Of a stretch of DNA of 5,896 nucleotides, positions 1-5,612 are shown one piece after another (position 1 is the stretch's first letter; every line of letters starts with the position of its first letter). The notes under the pieces were generated by a model. That model did no database searches and had not been told where the DNA came from. It saw only the letters and a program-made list of their open reading frames with translations. Origin of the DNA: Chromatiales bacterium (GTDB lineage: Bacteria > Pseudomonadota > Gammaproteobacteria > UBA6429 > Thiohalophilaceae); assembly GCA_027070385.1 (NCBI GenBank), contig JALXDW010000486.1, positions 1 through 5,896 on the forward strand, given 5' to 3'. Made by a program: the position numbers and the translations under genes.

Positions 1-484
1 GCTCTTTATTTAACGAATGGTATAAATAATTTCCATTACTATCTTTACTAAATGCCGGGTGTGGCTGATAACGAATGCCTTTTTGAATGGCGATGTCAAT
101 TTGACTAAAAGCCACTAAATGCGTGGCTGTATCTTTGGCTAGCACATGTCCCTGTTTATCCAGGTAAGTCACTGTCGGCATTTGTGTTGCCGTTAAGGGA
201 ATTAATTCATAAGGTCGTTTTAAATAATGGTATTGCAAAGGTGGCTCATAAATCTGGCCGATAAAGGCATATTCATTTGAGCTATACGACTGAATAGGGT
301 CAAGATGTTTTGGTCGGGCAGAGAAAGAAGAATACAATATATTCGCTGTTGCCTGTTTCGCTGGATATGGGTTGTTTAAAGACGTGTCACTACATGCCTG
401 TAATAGAAATACAAGCAAAATAATGCAGCCGTCTCTAACGAGCCGGCTTCTCGTCCAGCCCAAATAACCCTTGGAAAAAGACAA
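1..484 (-). CDS. Peptide ABC transporter substrate-binding lipoprotein (family 5), N-terminal part
   Basis: Open frame of 161 codons that continues past the left edge, so only the N-terminus is present. Residues 1-20 are basic, 21-29 hydrophobic, and a lipobox L28-Q-A-C31 follows, so this is a predicted lipoprotein with Cys31 as the lipidated residue. The mature part begins in the style of family 5 extracellular solute-binding proteins (oligopeptide/dipeptide type): LDPIQSYSSNEYAFIGQIYE, then a PLQYHYLKRPYELIPLTA stretch. The likely role is capturing peptides for an ABC importer. The TTG at 482-484 is the chosen start: it is preceded by a purine-rich AAGGGGAG at 488-495, an in-frame stop lies just upstream, and no ATG lies between. 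It is divergent from fabI. I recall peptide ABC transporter genes beside fabI in Pseudomonas too. The family call is firm; the exact substrate cannot be told. Confidence 0.82.
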   Translation of the reverse strand, partial: MSFSKGYLGWTRSRLVRDGCIILLVFLLQACSDTSLNNPYPAKQATANILYSSFSARPKHLDPIQSYSSNEYAFIGQIYEPPLQYHYLKRPYELIPLTATQMPTVTYLDKQGHVLAKDTATHLVAFSQIDIAIQKGIRYQPHPAFSKDSNGNYLYHSLNKE

Positions 485-528
485 ATTCTCCCCTTTTAGC
501 GACTTTTTTTATGCGATATGATAGTGTT

Positions 529-534
529 TTTATA
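529..534 (-). promoter_or_regulatory. Possible -10 element for the lipoprotein gene
   Basis: On the minus strand this reads TATAAA, five of six matches to the sigma-70 -10 consensus, about 45 bases upstream of the TTG start. No good -35 is visible at 16-18 bases upstream, where the dyad at 538-570 lies instead. An activator-dependent promoter would fit, but this is inference. Confidence 0.3.
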
Positions 535-537
535 CAC

Positions 538-570
538 GCTGTGGCGAATACCTATTGATTCGTCCACAGC
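538..570. promoter_or_regulatory. Inverted repeat (possible operator) in the divergent intergenic region
   Basis: GCTGTGGCGAA at 538-548 and TTCGTCCACAGC at 559-570 are inverted complements of each other except for one extra base in the right arm, separated by 10 bases. The 7-bp outer half-sites GCTGTGG/CCACAGC are perfect. The dyad lies near the middle of the 160-bp gap between two divergent genes, next to a TATAAA on the minus strand and over a TTGATT on the plus strand. The position suits a shared operator. No regulator is encoded in the window and I do not recognise the site. Confidence 0.45.
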
Positions 571-583
571 TTACGATTAAAGT
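555..583 (+). promoter_or_regulatory. Candidate sigma-70 promoter for fabI
   Basis: TTGATT at 555-560 and TAAAGT at 578-583 are 17 bases apart, each with four of six matches to consensus. The predicted start would give a 5' leader of roughly 55 bases. A rival is an extended -10, TGT-TACATT, at 593-601, with no good -35. Either is weak by eye. Confidence 0.3.
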
Positions 584-644
584 TTCAACTACTGTTACAT
601 TAAAGCAGTCTCAACAGAAAATAAAGAATCAAGGATAATAAATT

Positions 645-1442
645 ATGGGTTTCTTAGATGGTAAACGCGCTCTTATTGTTGGCCTGGCCAGTAATCGTTC
701 TATTGCCTGGGGCATTGCCAAAGCCTTGCACCGCGAAGGGGCTGAGCTCGCATTCACCTACCAAAATGAGAAACTTGAAGGCCGTGTAATGAAAATGGCG
801 GCTGAACTTGGCTCTGAGGTTATTGTACCCTGTGATGTCAGCAGTGACGAACAAATTGAAACCGTGTTCGACCGACTTGACGACTACTGGGATGGTTTGG
901 ATATTATTATCCATTCAGTTGCCTTTGCACCAAAAGAAGAACTCGAAGGTGATTTTCTCGATAATGTTACCCGAGAAGGCTTCCGATTATCCCACGAAAT
1001 AAGCTCTTACAGTTTTGCCGCGTTGGCCAAAGCAGGAAGAAATATGATGGAAGGCCGTGATGCCTCACTGATTACCCTCAGCTACCTCGGAGCCGTACGA
1101 GCAATGCCCAACTACAATATTATGGGGCTTGCAAAAGCCAGTCTGGAGGCCAACGTCCGTTATATGGCATCCTGCCTTGGCCCAGATGGGATCCGGGTTA
1201 ATGCGATTTCTGCCGGTCCTATCAAAACGCTGGCTGCCGCGGGTATCAGTGATTTCCGTAAAATGTTAACTGAAGTCGAAAATACCGCCCCATTACGCCG
1301 AAATGTCACCATTGATCAAGTCGGTAACGCTGCCGCTTTTCTCAGTTCTGACTTATCTGCCGGTATAACCGGTGAAATCATGTATGTGGATTCGGGCTAT
1401 AGCACGGTCGGCATGGCACCGTTAAGTAGTAAATCAGACTAA
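645..1442 (+). CDS. fabI: Enoyl-[acyl-carrier-protein] reductase (NADH), FabI
   Basis: FabI reduces the trans-2 double bond of enoyl-ACP with NADH, the last step of each fatty acid elongation cycle, in the cytosol as a tetramer. The 265-residue product is close to the E. coli protein (262) and collinear with it. Visible features are the N-terminal [13 protein letters not shown] strand, the nucleotide-binding [13 protein letters not shown] at 13-25, the catalytic tyrosines Tyr147 and Tyr157, and Lys164 in the Tyr-x6-Lys motif (YNIMGLAK). [10 protein letters not shown] lies at 189-198 and the substrate-loop ISDFRKML at 201-208. The start is set by AAGGA at 631-635, nine bases before the ATG. 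Residue 93 is Ala where E. coli has Gly. The gene appears monocistronic: divergent from the lipoprotein gene and convergent with the symporter gene 66 bases downstream. No convincing intrinsic terminator is visible after it. Confidence 0.97.
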   Translation: MGFLDGKRALIVGLASNRSIAWGIAKALHREGAELAFTYQNEKLEGRVMKMAAELGSEVIVPCDVSSDEQIETVFDRLDDYWDGLDIIIHSVAFAPKEELEGDFLDNVTREGFRLSHEISSYSFAALAKAGRNMMEGRDASLITLSYLGAVRAMPNYNIMGLAKASLEANVRYMASCLGPDGIRVNAISAGPIKTLAAAGISDFRKMLTEVENTAPLRRNVTIDQVGNAAAFLSSDLSAGITGEIMYVDSGYSTVGMAPLSSKSD

Positions 1443-1493
1443 ATCACAAACTCACTGCGCGCCCAGATATACAGGGCTCTGAACACTTGAGAG

Positions 1494-1505
1494 AAAAAAG
1501 GAGCT
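1494..1505. repeat. 12-bp direct repeat, left copy (flanks the symporter gene)
   Basis: AAAAAAGGAGCT here recurs in the same orientation at 2823-2834, where it is one arm of the terminator hairpin. The two copies bracket the symporter gene almost exactly. This left copy has no complementary arm beside it, so it is not itself a terminator. It may be a remnant of recombination or chance. Confidence 0.5.
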
Positions 1506-1508
1506 GAT

Positions 1509-2792
1509 CTAGGCGCGTAAAATCCCCTCTTCACCTTCCAAACGCCCAATAATCACCGCCCCACACGAATCACTGAAGACATTAACAGCCGTTCTGAACA
1601 TATCGAGAATGCGATCCACCGCCAAGATCACGCCCACCGCTTCAATCGGCAAACCTATCGTGCTTAATATAATGGTAATTGCGACCAGACTAGCCGAAGG
1701 AATACCCGCCACACCAATCGAAGTGAGCAAGGCAACCAGTACCACGGTAAATTGGGTTGTAAAACTCAACTCCAGTCCGAATGTTTGCGCAATAAACATC
1801 GCTGCAATACACTCATACAAAGCAGTACCATCCATATTAATGGTTGCGCCCAAAGGTAAAACAAAACTCGCTGTTTTATTGGACACACCGGCATTTTTTT
1901 CCACACATTCCATTGTCAATGGTAATGTTGCCGATGAAGATGCCGTGGTAAAAGCAGTTAACAATGCCGGTAACATGGCCTGATAATGTTTTATCGGGTT
2001 TACCCTGGCCACAAATTTAAGCAATACCGGCATCACGATAAATAAGTGAATGGCCAGCGCAAAGATAACACTGAAGGTAAACCAGAATAACGCATTAAGC
2101 ATATCATCCAGATTTTCTGAATCCATCCCTGCGACCACCTTGCCTACTAGTCCAAATACACCAATAGGTGCAAACTTAATAACCAAATCCGTAATTTTCA
2201 ACATGATTAAATACAAACCCTGCCAAAAATTAAATTGTGCTGATGCATAGGCTTCTTCAATACGGGTGACAAAAAAGCCGAATAACAAACTGAAAATAAT
2301 CAGACCCAGCATTTTACCATTCGCTGCTGCCTGAATAATGTTAGGTGGAAACATACCCAGAAAAACATCGGCAATACTACTGGCATCTTTACCTGCCACT
2401 TTGGATTGAATACTGCTTATCTGTGTATCCGGAACAGCTGTTAAAGCTTTTGCAGGTTCACCATTGACAATCCCTGGCTCAATTATATTAACCACTGCCA
2501 GACCAATTAAAATTGCAAATAAACTTGTAACCATATAATAAACAATGGTTCGCCCGCCTAAACGTGCCAGACCGTGTGTTCCACCAATACCGGCAACACC
2601 CACAATAATGGAAGAAACGATGAGTGGCACTATAATCATCTTCAATGCATTAAGAAACATCGTGCCAATAAAACTGTAGATGGAATAAAAGGTAATGCCG
2701 AAAATGCCGGCTTCTTTACCTGTTACGATACCGGCAATCACTGCCAGACAAAGTCCGATTAGAATTTGCCAATGTAATTTCAGTTTTAACAT
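1509..2792 (-). CDS. Dicarboxylate/amino acid:cation symporter (DAACS family, GltP/GltT-like)
   Basis: Inner-membrane secondary transporter that couples Na+ or H+ to uptake of glutamate, aspartate or C4-dicarboxylates. The product is 427 residues from the ATG, normal for the family, with the expected hydrophobic segments. Signatures are all present: the serine-rich hairpin SSSATLP at 285-291, NMDGT at 319-323, the second hairpin GIPSAS at 363-368, and the last substrate helix with Asp393, Asp397, Arg400, Thr401, Asn404 and Asp408 (spacing DRILDMFRTAVNVFSD). The arginine favours an acidic substrate, by analogy with GltPh Arg397. The frame could be extended nine codons to a TTG at 2817-2819, but AAAGG at 2800-2804, seven bases before the ATG, supports the shorter form. 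The gene lies just downstream of the ppiD terminator. Glutamate versus dicarboxylate preference (gltP, gltT or dctA) cannot be settled by eye. Confidence 0.92.
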   Translation of the reverse strand: MLKLKLHWQILIGLCLAVIAGIVTGKEAGIFGITFYSIYSFIGTMFLNALKMIIVPLIVSSIIVGVAGIGGTHGLARLGGRTIVYYMVTSLFAILIGLAVVNIIEPGIVNGEPAKALTAVPDTQISSIQSKVAGKDASSIADVFLGMFPPNIIQAAANGKMLGLIIFSLLFGFFVTRIEEAYASAQFNFWQGLYLIMLKITDLVIKFAPIGVFGLVGKVVAGMDSENLDDMLNALFWFTFSVIFALAIHLFIVMPVLLKFVARVNPIKHYQAMLPALLTAFTTASSSATLPLTMECVEKNAGVSNKTASFVLPLGATINMDGTALYECIAAMFIAQTFGLELSFTTQFTVVLVALLTSIGVAGIPSASLVAITIILSTIGLPIEAVGVILAVDRILDMFRTAVNVFSDSCGAVIIGRLEGEEGILRA

Positions 2793-2822
2793 GCTGTTGC
2801 CTTTAAATCTAAAATCCAAAAT

Positions 2823-2850
2823 AAAAAAGGAGCTATAAAGCTCCTTTTTT
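2823..2850 (-). terminator. Rho-independent terminator of ppiD
   Basis: Perfect 12-bp inverted repeat (AAAAAAGGAGCT / AGCTCCTTTTTT) around a four-base loop. On the minus strand it ends in six Ts and begins one base after the ppiD stop codon. Being symmetrical, it could act in both directions, though no plus-strand gene needs it. It sits 30 bases upstream of the symporter ATG. Confidence 0.88.
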
Positions 2851-2851
2851 G

Positions 2852-4771
2852 TTAACTGTCTTCTTCGGTATCTTTACTCAGATTAATCTGAATATCAGCG
2901 TTATCCTTCAAGTATTGTTCAAAACCACTGTATTCCGTATTAAGATTTATTCTTTGTAATTGTTCCCGAATTGCACTGCTCTCGGCAGTATCAACATTCT
3001 CAATTTCTTTTATATCTGAAACAACCACTATCGCCTGATTTTCACCCGGCAAATCAACCATACTAATACTTGGCTTGTCTGCAGAAGGCCGTGGCAGTAA
3101 AAATGCTTGCCTGATGATGGCTTGTGGAATACCGGATTTAGCGGCATCACGTCTAGAAACGAAAGTGCCAGACAACCACTGCGCATTTCTGAATTCAGCA
3201 GCCACGTCACGTCCTTTTGCCCCTTTTGTCAATTTTTCAAAAGCCTTATTCACATCCGCTCGCATCGCTTGTTTTTGTTGTTCAAGTGCGACCTGTTTTG
3301 CAACGTCAGCTTTCACTTCAGCAAAAGGTTTTTGAGCAGCAGGTTGATGTTCTTTGACACGCACCACAATTACATGAGTTTCCTTGAGTTCAATCACATC
3401 ACTGTTTTTATTATCGGTTAAAACCTGTTGTGAATAAATGGCTGAAATGACTTGTGGATTTTGTAATACGCCTTTTAATCCCTGACGGGGAACAAGCCCG
3501 GATGATTTAATTTCCAGATCAAGTGCAGATGCCACTGCATCCAACGATTCGGGATTTTCATAGGCCAGATTACTGAATTTTTCAACATCTTCAAAAAAAT
3601 GTTGTTCAGCTTCCTGTAGTTGTAATTCTTTTCGGATCTTGGCACGCAGTGCCGCATTCAAATCAAGCGGTTTATCAACAGCCTTAATCTGGATATGCTT
3701 GATACGTCGTTCATCACCTTTGATATCCACTACTTTTATCAGATGATAACCAAATTTGTCTTTAACCGGTTGGCTGATCTCACCTTTTTTAAGTTTAAAG
3801 GCGACTGCGTCGAAAGCCTTGTCCATAATACCTTTACTGATAAAGCCGATATCACCGCCCTTTTTCCCTGACAATTTGTCAGCTGAAAATTGTTTGGCCA
3901 GCTTTTCAAAGGATTCACCATTAAGAATACGACGACGGATATCCTTTATCCTGGCAAGTGCAGCCGAGTAATCTTTTTCCATGTAATTATTCAGGTTTGA
4001 ATTGTAATAATCCGAGACTGCTTTATCTGTAATATCAATTTTTTCAGCCAGCTTGTTTATATCAAGCTCTACATATTCCACATTAACTTTATCCTGCGTT
4101 CTGTAATCGGCAAGATGTGATTCATAATATTTTTTTAATGCTTCATCGGTTACCTTAACGTTCTTTTTATACTTTGATTTATCAAAGATGAGGTAAGCAA
4201 CTTTTCGTTGTTGATTCAGCAAATTCTGTAGTTGCTGAACTTCATACGGTAAAACAAATGTGGACTGAAACAAGCCCTCACGCAGCTGATTTAAAACATA
4301 ATCACGCGCAACCTGTGCTTCAAACGAAACCTTACTTCTGCCCGCACCTTTTAGGGCTCGCGCATAAATCTTTGTAGAAAATTTGCCTTTACTATCTTTA
4401 AATTGTGGTACGCGCTTGATTTCATCAACGATCTGTTGAGGTGAGGCGGCCATTTTTGAATTAACAGTAAACTCTGTAATCAGTTGACGGGATATTAATT
4501 CATTTAAAACCTGTTGGCGCAGCAAATCCATTGGAAAAAAGTCAGGATTATAACTACTGCCTAACTGCTGCTGTAGTTGTTGCTTACGTGACTGTACTGC
4601 CCGTGTTAATTGTGCTGAGCTGATTTCGGTACCATTGACAACGGCAGGTACTGTTTTAACGGCACCATCCAGATATCCATTCAAACCAAAAAGTGCGAAA
4701 GGGACAATAATCAAACCAATGATGCCCCACATGACAATGCCTTTGGTTTTTGTGCGTATAAATTCCATCAT
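2852..4771 (-). CDS. ppiD: PpiD-like periplasmic folding chaperone with an atypically arranged parvulin domain
   Basis: Inner-membrane anchored, periplasm-facing chaperone of the SurA/PpiD class, which assists proteins leaving the Sec translocon. The 639 residues compare with 623 in E. coli, and both begin Met-Met. Order: short cytosolic N-terminus, one membrane helix at about 12-30, SurA_N-like chaperone region at about 40-230, linker with YYNSNLNNYM ending at 264, parvulin domain at about 265-365, then a C-terminal domain. Parvulin landmarks are GESFEKLAKQFSAD (285-298), KKGGDIGF (303-310) and FGYHLIKV (340-347). The strand with a conserved His that should precede residue 265 is absent, and ERRIKHIQIK follows at 354-363, after the last strand. 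The membrane and chaperone parts look intact. Only a weak ribosome site (AAAGA) is visible. The gene follows the hupB-tRNA terminator, so it should have its own promoter, which I could not define. Confidence 0.93.
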   Translation of the reverse strand: MMEFIRTKTKGIVMWGIIGLIIVPFALFGLNGYLDGAVKTVPAVVNGTEISSAQLTRAVQSRKQQLQQQLGSSYNPDFFPMDLLRQQVLNELISRQLITEFTVNSKMAASPQQIVDEIKRVPQFKDSKGKFSTKIYARALKGAGRSKVSFEAQVARDYVLNQLREGLFQSTFVLPYEVQQLQNLLNQQRKVAYLIFDKSKYKKNVKVTDEALKKYYESHLADYRTQDKVNVEYVELDINKLAEKIDITDKAVSDYYNSNLNNYMEKDYSAALARIKDIRRRILNGESFEKLAKQFSADKLSGKKGGDIGFISKGIMDKAFDAVAFKLKKGEISQPVKDKFGYHLIKVVDIKGDERRIKHIQIKAVDKPLDLNAALRAKIRKELQLQEAEQHFFEDVEKFSNLAYENPESLDAVASALDLEIKSSGLVPRQGLKGVLQNPQVISAIYSQQVLTDNKNSDVIELKETHVIVVRVKEHQPAAQKPFAEVKADVAKQVALEQQKQAMRADVNKAFEKLTKGAKGRDVAAEFRNAQWLSGTFVSRRDAAKSGIPQAIIRQAFLLPRPSADKPSISMVDLPGENQAIVVVSDIKEIENVDTAESSAIREQLQRINLNTEYSGFEQYLKDNADIQINLSKDTEEDS

Positions 4772-4815
4772 AATATTAGTATCTTTAAACCGTTAAGTCG
4801 TTACATGCACATTAA

Positions 4816-4889
4816 ATTGGTTACTCAAAGAGAAGCGTTCTCTCAAGTCGTCAGATACGTGCATGACTGACGATGTTTGAATAACCAAT
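4816..4889. repeat. Three-armed palindromic element upstream of ppiD
   Basis: The outer arms ATTGGTTACTCAAA (4816-4829) and TTTGAATAACCAAT (4876-4889) are complementary over 14 bp with one mismatch, which becomes a G-U pair in a minus-strand transcript. Inside are two further hairpins: AGAGAA/TTCTCT around GCG (4829-4843) and TCGTCAG/CTGACGA around a 12-base loop (4848-4873). Together they could fold as a three-way junction. CATGCAC at 4804-4810 is complementary to GTGCATG in the larger loop (4859-4865). The element fills most of the 119 bases between the tRNA terminator and ppiD. It could be an RNA leader, an operator cluster or a small repeated palindrome; no known family is recognised. Confidence 0.6.
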
Positions 4890-4890
4890 C

Positions 4891-4933
4891 AAAAAAAAAG
4901 GCGTAGCCAGTCTTTATGACTAACTACGCCTTT
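4891..4933 (-). terminator. Rho-independent terminator of the hupB-tRNA-Val-tRNA-Asp unit
   Basis: AAAGGCGTAG (4897-4906) pairs with CTACGCCTTT (4924-4933). After a two-by-two internal mismatch, AGTC pairs with GACT around a five-base loop. Read on the minus strand, the hairpin starts nine bases after the tRNA-Asp CCA end and is followed by nine Ts. It is the first good terminator downstream of hupB. Confidence 0.92.
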
Positions 4934-4941
4934 CCAACATA

Positions 4942-5018
4942 TGGCGGACCGGACGGGATTCGAACCCGCGACCTCCGGCGTGACAGGCCGGCATTCTAAC
5001 CAGCTGAACTACCGGTCC
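4942..5018 (-). tRNA. tRNA-Asp (anticodon GTC)
   Basis: 77 bases with all cloverleaf parts: acceptor GGACCGG/CCGGTCC, D arm GTTC...GAAT, anticodon stem CCGGC/GCCGG with loop CTGTCAC, T arm GCGGG-TTCGAAT-CCCGT, discriminator G and an encoded CCA. The anticodon is at 4982-4984. It is six bases downstream of tRNA-Val in the same transcript. Confidence 0.97.
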
Positions 5019-5024
5019 TATGTT

Positions 5025-5100
5025 TGGTGGGTGCTGAGGGGATCGAACCCCCGACCCTCGCCTTGTAAGGGCGATGCTCTCCCAGCTGAGCTAAGCACCC
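5025..5100 (-). tRNA. tRNA-Val (anticodon TAC)
   Basis: 76 bases: acceptor GGGTGCT/AGCACCC, D arm GCTC...GAGC, anticodon stem TCGCC/GGCGA with loop CTTACAA, T arm GGGGG-TTCGATC-CCCTC, discriminator A and an encoded CCA. The anticodon is at 5065-5067. Its 5' end is only 14 bases from the hupB stop codon, with no terminator between, so it should be cut from a hupB-containing transcript by RNase P. Confidence 0.97.
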
Positions 5101-5114
5101 GCTTTGAAGGCGCG

Positions 5115-5387
5115 CTAGTTTACGGCATCTTTAAGCGCTTTACCAGCTTTAAATCCAGGATTTTTAGATGCTTTTATTTCGATAGGATCGCCAGTACGAG
5201 GATTACGCCCCATACGTGCAGCACGGTCTTTTACTGAAAAAGTACCAAAACCTACCAATGTAACTTGATCACCTTTTACTAAAGCATCAGTAATACCACT
5301 GATGACTGAATCAACAGCACGTGTCGCCGCTGCTTTTGATATATCTGCGCCCTCGGCGACAATATCGATCAATTCTGATTTATTCAC
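5115..5387 (-). CDS. hupB: DNA-binding protein HU-beta
   Basis: Small histone-like nucleoid protein that binds and bends DNA as a dimer. At 90 residues it is the standard length. It starts NKSELID as in E. coli HU-beta, has GFGTF at 46-50 and the beta-arm tip RNPRTG at 61-66, including the DNA-intercalating Pro63, and ends with [12 protein letters not shown]. The start is a GTG at 5385-5387, placed by AAGGGG at 5396-5401 eight bases upstream; no ATG fits. It lies downstream of lon, as in many gammaproteobacteria, with a 225-base gap that holds its own promoter, and it is followed directly by two tRNA genes. HU-alpha/beta naming rests on similarity and on the position after lon. Confidence 0.96.
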   Translation of the reverse strand: MNKSELIDIVAEGADISKAAATRAVDSVISGITDALVKGDQVTLVGFGTFSVKDRAARMGRNPRTGDPIEIKASKNPGFKAGKALKDAVN

Positions 5388-5427
5388 TCGTCTTTCCCCT
5401 TACGTCAGGTATGTAATATATGCCGTC

Positions 5428-5456
5428 ATTATAACGGATAAGTTTTTATTGCCGAA
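5428..5456 (-). promoter_or_regulatory. hupB promoter with consensus -10
   Basis: On the minus strand a perfect TATAAT (5428-5433) lies about 40 bases before the GTG start. The -35 at 17 bases spacing reads TTCGGC (5451-5456), a poor match. CCGT and ACGG flank the -10 as a short dyad. Further upstream a perfect TTGACA occurs at 5517-5522, but the matching -10 (ATTAAG) is poor, so a second promoter there is uncertain. Confidence 0.6.
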
Positions 5457-5568
5457 ATTAATATGCTGTTATTTTATGTTATTAATAAAGAACCTTAATT
5501 TTTCACGGCACAATAGTGTCAATTACCAATATTGGAAGTTACAACTGAAAATTGATAATTTAAAGTAG

Positions 5569-5608
5569 CTTACACGGATACAACAAAACCCCATATCTCC
5601 GTGTTAAG
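5569..5608 (-). repeat. Stem-loop between lon and hupB
   Basis: ACACGGA (5572-5578) and TCCGTGT (5598-5604) are perfectly complementary, and CTT/AAG extend the stem across a one-base bulge. It begins four bases after the lon stop on the minus strand. No run of Ts follows, so it is not a standard intrinsic terminator. It may protect the lon 3' end or be a weak terminator. Confidence 0.5.
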
Positions 5609-5612
5609 ACAC

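Noticed and set aside
530..570. DnaA-box-like words (TTATACACG and TCGTCCACA) upstream of fabI
   Set aside because: They are only partial matches, there are too few of them, and there is no origin context; the dyad explains the CCACA part.
654..914. Minus-strand open frame inside fabI, and similar frames inside the symporter and ppiD genes
   Set aside because: These are shadows of conserved coding sequences, with no family resemblance of their own.
1443..1508. Possible terminator between the convergent fabI and symporter genes
   Set aside because: Only short weak pairings (GCCC/GGGC and CTCT/AGAG) without a following T run on either strand; no intrinsic terminator can be supported.
2817..2819. 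TTG start giving a nine-residue longer symporter
   Set aside because: It has no ribosome site of its own and abuts the terminator, while the ATG at 2792 has AAAGG at ideal spacing.
4816..4889. CUGACGA on the minus-strand RNA resembles the hammerhead ribozyme core CUGANGA
   Set aside because: No stem followed by GAAA and no cleavage-site arrangement fits, and these bases pair better as the TCGTCAG/CTGACGA hairpin.
4941..5237. Plus-strand open frame starting MADRTGFEPATSGVTG
   Set aside because: It is the antisense translation of the two tRNA genes and part of hupB, a well-known type of spurious protein annotation.
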